From positions 1-64,000 of the forward strand of contig JAJDCU010000001.1 of assembly GCA_029260655.1 (NCBI GenBank): a stretch of 64,000 nt of DNA, given 5' to 3'. This DNA comes from Phycisphaeraceae bacterium (lineage in GTDB: Bacteria; Planctomycetota; Phycisphaerae; Phycisphaerales; Phycisphaeraceae). This document shows, in pieces, positions 56,291 to 64,000 of this stretch. A program made the position numbers and the translations under genes. Numbering within the stretch: position 1 is the first letter of the stretch; each line of letters starts with the position of its first letter. The notes under the pieces are model-generated. The model saw only the letters and a program-made list of their open reading frames with translations, made no database searches and had not been told where the DNA came from.

Positions 56291-57487
56291 ATGAGGCAAA
56301 GCGGCAGAGCCAGGGGAATGGGCCGGGTCGGGTTGATCTGCGTGTCTGTCTTACTTTTGGGAGTCGGCCGAGGCTGGGCCCATGAGACCGATCAGTACAC
56401 CGTGCCGGTGGGGCAGACCTATGTGGACTTAGGTGATTTCTTCAACCGGTACTTCATCAACGCCATCGAGGACGGGGTCCGGCGGACCAACCGCCGGATC
56501 GATATGGCGCTGGGCGGGGACGGCCGTCGATTCTCCCAACTCCCCCGCGAGCCCGGCACTGACTTCCTCAGGACATACGACACCAACACCGGGGCCCAGG
56601 ACCTTGCCTACCTGCATTCCGGCGAGGCCGTGGCGGTATATGTGCGCAGGTCCATCCCCGACGCGGTGAGCCTGATCGAGGGTCTTGAGAGCAAGCTGCA
56701 CAGCAAGGAGATGGTCCAGCGGTATCCCGACCAGGTGGTCGCATACCACCCATCCGATTTCAAGTGCGTCTACGCCAAAGTGCATTTTCCGCTTGACCCG
56801 CGGTCGCTGTTTCGGCTCTGGCGCGCCTCGACCGTCAAGGTCTATGGCACGTATCTGGGCACGGACAAGGTAGGCCACTTCGTGGACATGGGCTATCACT
56901 ACTACCGGGCCTACCGCCGCCTGCGCAAGCGGGGGATGAGTGAGCGCCGGGCCATGTACGAAGCGGTTCATTCGTTTGACGGCGGGGTGATGTCCGAGAG
57001 CTCGGTCCTGGGATACATGACCGCGGGGGCTTACTCCAACGCCGACATGACCTCTAACTACGTCGGCTGCCTGCTGTTCCGCAACCTCACCGAGCCGATC
57101 CGGCTCAAGGGCAGGATCCGCCCGCCGATCGTCGTCCGCGACGGCGACTACTGGATGCTTAATCCCTACGTCAAAGACGAGCCCGACTTCTTCTCCTGGT
57201 TCATCTCCGATCACTACGACGAGGTCCTCAACCCCAGCCACTTCGAGAAGGGCATGCAAAAGGCCATGCGCCGGGCGATCGTTAAGCGATGCCAGAGCCT
57301 GCGGGACTGGTACGCCGACGAGAACGGCGAGCACCGCCAGGCCAGCTACTTCCGCGACAAGGTCTACCAGTTGTCGACCTACTACAACTACGATTACGGT
57401 CACTCGGCCAAGTTCGACGAGCTGATGCATCTGGGCAACATCTGTGTCGAGGCGTCGGACGGCGAGAGACACCCTATAACTGAATAA
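56291..57487 (+). CDS. secreted protein of unknown function with GTDKVGHFxDMGYHYY motif
   Basis: Signal peptide (GMGRVGLICVSVLLLGVGRGWAHE). DKxxHF motif reminiscent of YfiM/DUF2279-like proteins. Confidence 0.78.
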   Translation: MRQSGRARGMGRVGLICVSVLLLGVGRGWAHETDQYTVPVGQTYVDLGDFFNRYFINAIEDGVRRTNRRIDMALGGDGRRFSQLPREPGTDFLRTYDTNTGAQDLAYLHSGEAVAVYVRRSIPDAVSLIEGLESKLHSKEMVQRYPDQVVAYHPSDFKCVYAKVHFPLDPRSLFRLWRASTVKVYGTYLGTDKVGHFVDMGYHYYRAYRRLRKRGMSERRAMYEAVHSFDGGVMSESSVLGYMTAGAYSNADMTSNYVGCLLFRNLTEPIRLKGRIRPPIVVRDGDYWMLNPYVKDEPDFFSWFISDHYDEVLNPSHFEKGMQKAMRRAIVKRCQSLRDWYADENGEHRQASYFRDKVYQLSTYYNYDYGHSAKFDELMHLGNICVEASDGERHPITE

Positions 57488-57508
57488 CTCATTAATAAGC
57501 AGCGATAT

Positions 57509-57534
57509 AAGCCTCTTGTTGGCACAAGGGGCTT
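57509..57534 (+). terminator. probable terminator hairpin
   Basis: AAGCCTCTTGT-TGGC-ACAAGGGGCTT with one G-U wobble, followed by TCGTTC; weak T-tract. Confidence 0.6.
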
Positions 57535-57656
57535 TCGTTCGCTCAACTGGGTTGGCTGTGTTCAAGTCCCGCGCGGCGGGGGGTCGATAACCTTGCAGGG
57601 AGCGGTGTTCCTGCACCCCCGCAAGACACGACCCAGGCGACCCCCGACGAGGCCCT

Positions 57657-60600
57657 ATGGGAACCATCACCACCGGCACCGGCCTGATCAGCGGCATCGA
57701 CTTCGCCAGCCTGATCGAACAGCTCATCGCGCTCGAGGAGAGGCCCAAGCAGCTCGTCCAGCAGCGTAACGCCGTCCTCACCGCCCAGCAGACCGCTTTC
57801 CAGGACGTCAACGCCAAGCTCCTGGGCCTGAAGTTCAACGTCGATTCGCTCACCGGCTCAACCACCTTCAACGCCACCACCGGCACGACCAGCAACGAGA
57901 ACGTCCTGACCGTCGATAGCGGGGCCGGGGCCGTCCCCGGGAACTACAGCTTCACCGTCGATCGGCTGGTCTCCAGCCAGCAGGTGCTCACCAAGGGATT
58001 CAAGGACACCGACAGCACGGCGGTGGGCACCGGCACGCTGACCTTCGAGAAGGGCGACGCCCGGCTTGATTCCAAGACACTGCTTAGCGATCTCAACGGC
58101 GGAGCCGGGGTGAGCCGAGGCCTCATACGTGTCACCGACCGCTCCGGGGCTGTCGGGTTGATCGACCTGTCTCGCGCTGTCTCCGTCGACGACGCCATCA
58201 AGGCCATCAATAGCGCGACCAACGTCAGCGTCCTCGCCACCGCGACCGGCGACGGCCTGACCCTCACCGACAACACCGGCTTGGGAGCCGGCAGCCTCAC
58301 GATCTCTAACGCCGGCGCCACCAGCACCGCCACCAGCCTGGGTATCGTCGGGATCAGCGCCACCGGCATCATCACCGGCACGCAGATCAATTCGGTAGGG
58401 ACGGACACCTCCCTCGCCGCGATCAACGACGGGCAGGGCATCGACATCCGCGACGATATATCAGAGGAGTTCTCTATCTTCGGCGGTGATAACACCGAGT
58501 ACACAATCAATCTGCTGAATGAAACCACGCTCGGCGAGGTCATCGACACGATCAACGCCGCCACCGGGGGCGTGATTGTTGCTTCGGTCGCCGCCGACGG
58601 CGTGAGCCTGACGCTTACCGACACCGGGTCCGGCGGCGGCAACTTCCGGGTCGCCAATGGCACCACCAGCAGCACCGCCGCGGCTGACCTGGGCCTCTCG
58701 GGTGACGACATCGACGGCGATAAGCAGATCAACGGCGACCGCATCGTCGCCGCGATCAACTCCAAGCTGCTATCCAAACTCAACGGCGGGGGGGGGCTCG
58801 GGGCCACGGTGGCCTTTGTCAGTCAGCTGACCATCGGCACGCCCAAGGCCGACATGCTCAACGGTGTGGGCGTGACGACTGCCGGGCTTAGCGAACTGGT
58901 GATCTTCGATCGGGCTGGCAACCCTGGCTACACCATCGACTTGGACCCCTCGAACACCGCCGGCGACCTGATTGGCCTGGTGGATGCCGGGACCGGGGGG
59001 AACGTGACAATGACGATCAGCGGCAATAGTTTTGTCCTGACCGACAACACAGGCGGCGGGGGGAACCTCCGGGTATTCGATAACCCCGGGTCGGGGTCTA
59101 CCATCGTCGCGGACCTGGGCCTGACGATCAACGCCGCGGTCAGCTCGGTCACGGGTATCGATACCAACCCTGTCCCCACCGCGACGACCCAGTCCGGAGC
59201 AGGTCAGGTTTCGATCCGGGACCGTGCGGGCCTGACGTTCGCCGCGGACCTGACCACCGCCAAGAGCGTTGTTGATGTCATCACCGGGATCAACGCCGCC
59301 AGCACGGCGGCCGGGGCCGGCATCACCGCCTCTTTGAACCTGGCCGGCAACGGGATCACCCTCACAGACGCAACGGGCGGGATCGGCGATATCCTTATCT
59401 CCGACACCACCGGCGCCACCGCGACCAATCTCAACATCGCCGGCACCTTCACCACCGATGAGGTCGAGTCCGGCAACCTCCAGTACCAGTACATCGCCGA
59501 GGGCACGCCCCTTGACTCGATCGGATTCGTGCCGGGCAAGATATTGATCACCGACAGCACCGGGGCGTCGGCGACCGTCGACTTCCAACAGGGCGAGAAA
59601 ACCATCGCCGAGATCCTCAACGACATCAACCTGGGGACAAGCCTGGCGATCAACGCACGGATCAACGACAACGGCGACGGGATCATCATCGAAGACACCA
59701 ACGTCGGCGTCCAGGCCGTGGCCCTCAAGGTCGAGGAGGTCGGGTCCGGGACCGCCGCGAGCCTGGGGATCCTCGGCGAGGCGACCAACCCCGGGGACGA
59801 CCTTTCCGGTAGCTTCGAGAAGACCGTCAGCTTCACCAGCGACACCATGACCGGCGCGACCTTGTTGTCAGCGCTCAAGGCCGGCAACGGGATCGAGATC
59901 GACGACACCAACCCCGACTTCAAGGTTACCACTCAGGACGGCAACACGTTTGATGTCGATCTGACCGTCGGCGACACCACCGTTACCGACCTGATCAATG
60001 CCATCCAGACCGCAAGCGGTGGAAGCGTTACGGCCGCCATCAACACCGAAGGCACAGGCCTGACCCTTACCGACACCACCACGGGCTCCGCCGCGTTTTC
60101 ATTCGAGGCCCTCAACGGGTCCAGCGCGCTTTCCGACCTCAACTTCAAGGACAAGAACGGCACGGGGACCGCTAACTCCGGCATACTCGTTCAGGTCACC
60201 ACCCTCAGCGATCTGGTTGACCTGATCAACGATTCTGATGTCGGCGTGGGCGCCGCGGTCATCAACGACGGCTCTGCGGGGGCGCCGTTTAGGCTGATCC
60301 TAAGCGCCGATGACACGGGCAGCGCCGGTTCGTTCGTCTTCGATGACGGCGGGGCGAATTTCAAGGCCTCGACCTTCTCCGACGCCCAGGACGCCGTCGT
60401 CTTCTTCGGGCCCTCGGACCCCGCGCAGGCTCAGATCATCACCTCGACCAGCAACACCCTCGCAGGCGTCATCCCCGGTGCGACCATCGAACTGCTTTCG
60501 ACTTCCGATCAGCCCGTCCAGGTCACCATCGCTCAGGACGACGGGGCCGTCACAAGCGCCGCTCAGGCCTTTGTTGACGGGTTTAATAACGTGATGTCGA

Positions 60601-61169
60601 CGATCGACACCTATGACACGTTCAATTCCGAATCCGAGGAGCGGGGCCTGCTGCTGGGCGATTCGGCGCTGGTCCAGCTCAAGAGCCGGCTGTTTTCTGG
60701 GATCATCTCACGCAGCAGCGACTTGACCGGCAGCTTCACGTCCCTGGCCGAGGTCGGGATCACCGTCGGCTCTGGCGCGGTGCTCAAGCTCGATGCCGCC
60801 AAGTTCCAGGCCGCCCTGAATCAGGATCGCGACTCGGTCACCAACCTCTTCACCTTCAAAGAGACCGGGACCGACGCCAACGGCGATACCGTAACCACCG
60901 CCAAGGGGGTCGGGGTCGCGATCGATGAGTTGCTCGAACGCCTCACCGACACCGAGTTTGGCATCATCGAGAGCCGGGTCTCGGCGATCGACCGGCAGCT
61001 CGAACTCAACCAGGACCGGATCGACCAACTTGATGCCGCCTTGGAGGTCAAACGCGCCCGGCTCGAAGCCCAGTTCATCGCCATGGAACGCGCCTTGGCC
61101 GGCCTGCAGCAGCAGAGCTCGGCACTGGCCAGCTTCCAGCCGGTTAGCTTCTCCAATGCGAGCAACTAA
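57657..61169 (+). CDS. fliD: flagellar hook-associated protein 2 (filament cap), expanded with multiple IN motifs
   Basis: 'TGLISGIDFASLIEQLIALEERPKQLVQQR' N-terminus; repeated 'flagellin hook IN'-type units; C-terminal 'AQAFVDGFNNVMSTIDTYDTFN...LFSGIISRSSDLTGSFTSLAEVGITVGSGAVLKLDAAKFQAALNQD'. Confidence 0.95.
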   Translation: MGTITTGTGLISGIDFASLIEQLIALEERPKQLVQQRNAVLTAQQTAFQDVNAKLLGLKFNVDSLTGSTTFNATTGTTSNENVLTVDSGAGAVPGNYSFTVDRLVSSQQVLTKGFKDTDSTAVGTGTLTFEKGDARLDSKTLLSDLNGGAGVSRGLIRVTDRSGAVGLIDLSRAVSVDDAIKAINSATNVSVLATATGDGLTLTDNTGLGAGSLTISNAGATSTATSLGIVGISATGIITGTQINSVGTDTSLAAINDGQGIDIRDDISEEFSIFGGDNTEYTINLLNETTLGEVIDTINAATGGVIVASVAADGVSLTLTDTGSGGGNFRVANGTTSSTAAADLGLSGDDIDGDKQINGDRIVAAINSKLLSKLNGGGGLGATVAFVSQLTIGTPKADMLNGVGVTTAGLSELVIFDRAGNPGYTIDLDPSNTAGDLIGLVDAGTGGNVTMTISGNSFVLTDNTGGGGNLRVFDNPGSGSTIVADLGLTINAAVSSVTGIDTNPVPTATTQSGAGQVSIRDRAGLTFAADLTTAKSVVDVITGINAASTAAGAGITASLNLAGNGITLTDATGGIGDILISDTTGATATNLNIAGTFTTDEVESGNLQYQYIAEGTPLDSIGFVPGKILITDSTGASATVDFQQGEKTIAEILNDINLGTSLAINARINDNGDGIIIEDTNVGVQAVALKVEEVGSGTAASLGILGEATNPGDDLSGSFEKTVSFTSDTMTGATLLSALKAGNGIEIDDTNPDFKVTTQDGNTFDVDLTVGDTTVTDLINAIQTASGGSVTAAINTEGTGLTLTDTTTGSAAFSFEALNGSSALSDLNFKDKNGTGTANSGILVQVTTLSDLVDLINDSDVGVGAAVINDGSAGAPFRLILSADDTGSAGSFVFDDGGANFKASTFSDAQDAVVFFGPSDPAQAQIITSTSNTLAGVIPGATIELLSTSDQPVQVTIAQDDGAVTSAAQAFVDGFNNVMSTIDTYDTFNSESEERGLLLGDSALVQLKSRLFSGIISRSSDLTGSFTSLAEVGITVGSGAVLKLDAAKFQAALNQDRDSVTNLFTFKETGTDANGDTVTTAKGVGVAIDELLERLTDTEFGIIESRVSAIDRQLELNQDRIDQLDAALEVKRARLEAQFIAMERALAGLQQQSSALASFQPVSFSNASN

Positions 61170-61275
61170 AGCACCGGGTAGGGCTTCAATGCCCCGGGGA
61201 GCGTCCGCCTGAGCTTATCGGTCCCGCCACAAGTACTTAGCTAACGCACACCCCCAGCCCTTGCCGATATCAGCA

Positions 61276-61305
61276 TCACCGGCGGCCCGTTGTTCACGCC
61301 GGTGA
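61276..61305 (+). promoter_or_regulatory. hairpin abutting fliS ribosome-binding site
   Basis: TCACCGGCG-N12-CGCCGGTGA, 9-bp perfect stem, immediately followed by AAGGAA about 10 nt before the fliS ATG. Confidence 0.5.
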
Positions 61306-61320
61306 AGGAATAGCCACGCG

Positions 61321-61770
61321 ATGAGTCAGAAGCCGGTCAATCCGTACCTCAAGACCAAGATCATGACCGCCAGCCCCGAGCAGCTGCGGCTGATGCTCTA
61401 CGACGGCGCGCTGAAGTTCTGCCGTCAGGCCAGGGCCGCCCTCGAAAAGAAGAACTTCGAGGAAAGCTACGCCAACCTCATGCGGGCCCAGAAGATCGTC
61501 CTGGAGCTGTCCACCAGCCTCAACCACGACGCCGACCCCCAACTCTGCCAACGCCTCAGCGCCCTGTATACCTATGTCTACCGCCTCCTGGTCGACGCCA
61601 ACATGAAGCGCGAGACAGCCATCGTCGACGAGGCCATTAAGCTGGTTGAATACGAACGTGAGACCTGGCAGATGCTCATGCAAAAGCTCGCCGGCGAAGG
61701 CAAGCCCACCGACACCTCCATCACCACCGCCCAGCAGACCGCCATCAGCAGCCTGTCCCAGAGCGCGTGA
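61321..61770 (+). CDS. fliS: flagellar export chaperone FliS
   Basis: 'NPYLKTKIMTASPEQLRLMLYDGALKFCRQARAALEKKNFEESYANLMRAQKIVLELSTSLN'; directly after fliD. Confidence 0.95.
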   Translation: MSQKPVNPYLKTKIMTASPEQLRLMLYDGALKFCRQARAALEKKNFEESYANLMRAQKIVLELSTSLNHDADPQLCQRLSALYTYVYRLLVDANMKRETAIVDEAIKLVEYERETWQMLMQKLAGEGKPTDTSITTAQQTAISSLSQSA

Positions 61771-61811
61771 TACCGATGGCGACCGCAAGCCATCCTGATT
61801 CGACTCTATCG

Positions 61812-61838
61812 CCCCGGCTTTGCCCGGGGTTGTTTTTT
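61812..61838 (+). terminator. rho-independent terminator after fliS
   Basis: CCCCGG-CTTTGC-CCGGGG followed by TTGTTTTTT. Confidence 0.88.
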
Positions 61839-61904
61839 AGGCTCTTCATGGGCGATCCCACCTTATAACAGCCCGTACAAGCCATCCACGGGCCGAGAAT
61901 GGCT

Positions 61905-61931
61905 TAATCCACTCGTTTTAAGTGCCGATAG
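61905..61931 (+). promoter_or_regulatory. candidate sigma-28 (FliA-type) promoter
   Basis: TAAT-N15-GCCGATAG versus consensus TAAA-N15-GCCGATAA; about 38 nt before the 61969 ATG. Confidence 0.5.
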
Positions 61932-61968
61932 CGCCAAGGTATCCCTGTCCCCTATCAGGAGCCTGCCC

Positions 61969-62883
61969 ATGCGAACAATCGTGCTATCCCTGCTTGCCGT
62001 GATGCTGTCCGCTGTCAGTGCCGTTGCTTCGGGTGACGGGGCTGTTGTCGCCCGGACGATCGAGACCTACGAGCAGATCGATCGCATCCGGTCCGAGATG
62101 CGCAAGGCGGTCGGCGGGTTGGCCGACGAGAAGCGGGCCTATGAGCTGGCTATCAATGAGCTCAGCGGTGAGCCCAAGACTCAGCAGCAGCTGGACGAGT
62201 TGTCCGGCTCCATCAGCCAGCAGTCCGAATCCCTCAAGCGTATCCAGGCCAGTAACGGGTCCAAGAAGTCGCTGGCCTACTGTCAACGGCGTATCCGTGA
62301 CCTGACGCTGATCCTCGAGGCCAGTCAACTCAAGACCGACACCGAGCGTGACGCCCATCGTCAGAAGCTTCAGCCCAAGATCGATCAATTGGCCACGAAG
62401 ATCCAGTCGATCCAGGGCCCCTACAAGGAACGTATCGGTGAGATTCAGGCCCCGGCCGACGCGGGGAACGACGCCCTGGCCGCTGTCATCCGCCCCTACT
62501 TCAAGGCCCCCGAATCGACGTACCCCGGATCGACCATCGAGCATTTCAATGCCACCGTCCACATGGCCTTCGGTGCAAGTAACTGGCACGACAGCGCCGG
62601 CAACCAGGTCGCTTGGGCTCACATCCGTATCCGCTCACTCGACGAGGTCCAGGACTTCCACCGCGAGAAACTCCTGGACGGCAAGTACCCGATCCAGTCG
62701 CTCAGCGACGGCAGCATCTGGGTCTGGGCCGGCCACTTCCTGATCACCTTCGTCGTTGATGACGATGCACTCAAGGGCGAGGAACACATCCAGGAAGTGA
62801 TCCATCAATTCGTCGACCTGCAAGGCCTCGCCGCGATCGAGGCGGAGTCCGAGCAGGTGGCGACGGGTGAACTCGCCGAGTAG
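61969..62883 (+). CDS. secreted coiled-coil-rich protein of unknown function
   Basis: Signal peptide 'MRTIVLSLLAVMLSAVSAVASG', heptad-like N-terminal half, intact 304-aa ORF. Confidence 0.78.
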   Translation: MRTIVLSLLAVMLSAVSAVASGDGAVVARTIETYEQIDRIRSEMRKAVGGLADEKRAYELAINELSGEPKTQQQLDELSGSISQQSESLKRIQASNGSKKSLAYCQRRIRDLTLILEASQLKTDTERDAHRQKLQPKIDQLATKIQSIQGPYKERIGEIQAPADAGNDALAAVIRPYFKAPESTYPGSTIEHFNATVHMAFGASNWHDSAGNQVAWAHIRIRSLDEVQDFHREKLLDGKYPIQSLSDGSIWVWAGHFLITFVVDDDALKGEEHIQEVIHQFVDLQGLAAIEAESEQVATGELAE

Positions 62884-62937
62884 ATCGGTATACCAGACAC
62901 ATCGAATAATGCTGTTAAGGTGGAGGCGATTGGGGGT

Positions 62938-63915
62938 TTACAATCCCACCGCCAGCCTTGCCCTTTGCGTCACCTCTGCGACCTTCGCCTGTGCCGCGGC
63001 GGCGCCGTCTTTGAGCACCTTGTCCACATAGCCGGGGTCGTTCATCAACTCTGTCCGGCGCTTCCGTGCGTCGGCGAAGTGGTCGAGGATCAGTTCGTAT
63101 AGCGCCTGTTTGGCATCGCCGTAGCCCATGCCGGGTTTACGATAACGCTCAGCGAGCTCCGCAGTGCGCGGGTCGTCTCGGCCGGCCAGAGCGCGGAAGA
63201 TCTGAAACACCGTGCAGGCCTCGGGGTCTTTGGGTTCGTCCACCGGGGTCGAGTCGGTCTTGATCTTCATGATCCGTTTGCGCAGCGGCTTCTCATCCAT
63301 GAACGGGTCGATGTCGTTGCCATAGCTTTTTGACATCTTCTGCCCGTCGATCCCCGGGAGGACTTCGGCGTCGCCGCGGAGCTTGTACTCCGGCAGCTTG
63401 AAGACCTCGCCGTAGGCGTTGTTGAACTTCTGCGCGAGGTCGCGGGTGATCTCGCAGTGCTGGACCTGGTCCTTACCGACGGGGACGAGGTCGGGGTCGA
63501 CGCTGAGGATGTCGGCGGCCTGGAGAATCGGGTACGTGTACAACCCGACCGACGCGGGGAGTCCTCGCGCGACCTTGTCCTTGTAGCTGGTGGCCTTGTC
63601 CATCAGGTGCTTGGGGCAGACGCACGACAGCATCCAAGCCAGCTCAGTGACCTGCGGCACGTCCTGCTGGAGGTAGATGTGCGTATTGGGGTGGGTCGCC
63701 GGGTCGAGCCCGAAGGCGAGGTAGTCGGTGACGACCTGACGGGTGTTGCGGCGCAATTCGTCGGCGTCGCGCGTCGAGGTGAGCGCATGATAGGAAGCCA
63801 CGAAGACAAACATCTCGTGGTTGGCCTGCATGTCGACAAACTGGCGGATCGCGCCGGCGTAGTTGCCGATATGCAGTTGCCCGGAGGGTTGGATGCCTGA
63901 CAGAACCCTTTTCAT
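62938..63915 (-). CDS. trpS: tryptophanyl-tRNA synthetase
   Basis: 'VLSGIQPSGQLHIGNYAGAI' (HIGN), 'KMSKSYGNDIDPF' (KMSKS), class I synthetase layout. Confidence 0.96.
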   Translation of the reverse strand: MKRVLSGIQPSGQLHIGNYAGAIRQFVDMQANHEMFVFVASYHALTSTRDADELRRNTRQVVTDYLAFGLDPATHPNTHIYLQQDVPQVTELAWMLSCVCPKHLMDKATSYKDKVARGLPASVGLYTYPILQAADILSVDPDLVPVGKDQVQHCEITRDLAQKFNNAYGEVFKLPEYKLRGDAEVLPGIDGQKMSKSYGNDIDPFMDEKPLRKRIMKIKTDSTPVDEPKDPEACTVFQIFRALAGRDDPRTAELAERYRKPGMGYGDAKQALYELILDHFADARKRRTELMNDPGYVDKVLKDGAAAAQAKVAEVTQRARLAVGL

Positions 63916-64000
63916 GGTCCGATCTTTCAATAGTTAAATATGGGGGATGGTACAGGAATGTCGGCGCGGGGGGATAGGTTAGGCGCAGGGGCGCCAGCGC

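Noticed and set aside
57594-57616. Hairpin TGCAGGGA-GCGGTG-TTCCTGCA in the fliD leader as a riboregulator
   Set aside because: Short stem with wobble pairs in GC-rich sequence, not close enough to the RBS to claim a role.
56429-57895. 488-aa minus-strand ORF spanning the 56291 gene and the fliD start
   Set aside because: Antisense shadow crossing a terminator and two supported plus-strand genes; no domain signature.

Overview
The window is a GC-rich bacterial chromosome segment, most likely from a planctomycete of the class Phycisphaerae. That assignment is an inference from PEP-CTERM tails joined to dockerin-like 'GD.NGDGFVGIEDLN.VLG.WN' repeats and from the family content. About 47 protein-coding genes can be supported. 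They include outer-membrane biogenesis (LptD C-terminus, SurA/PpiD-like chaperone, AsmA-like giant), thymidylate kinase, a fused indolepyruvate:ferredoxin oxidoreductase, SthA, Fe/Mn-SOD, a sigma-70 factor, NadE, YihY, YidD, RnpA, ClC, threonine dehydratase, alkaline phosphatase, TatC, QueA, YhhQ, formyl-THF cyclo-ligase, an aromatic/aspartate aminotransferase, a MraY/WecA-like transferase, a LuxR regulator, FliD, FliS and TrpS. I saw no tRNA, rRNA, CRISPR array, transposase or recognisable phage-defence island. The strongest second-look items are: (i) two copies of a ~75-nt REP/MITE-like element built from two nested dyads with terminal inverted repeats; (ii) degenerate short-period repeats (period 7, 9 or 10) in gene gaps, often as inverted arms, one pair flanking a terminator; (iii) a tandem pair of dockerin/PEP-CTERM genes, one reduced to little more than dockerin plus sorting tail; (iv) acidic low-complexity inserts in predicted periplasmic loops of three unrelated membrane proteins; (v) sigma-28-like promoter motifs before fliD, fliS and an uncharacterised secreted-protein gene; (vi) a palindrome-rich divergent region between a LuxR regulator and an uncharacterised DKxxHF secreted protein; (vii) a 3 x 10-bp phased direct repeat upstream of yhhQ. 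No single finding is clearly a new multi-gene system.
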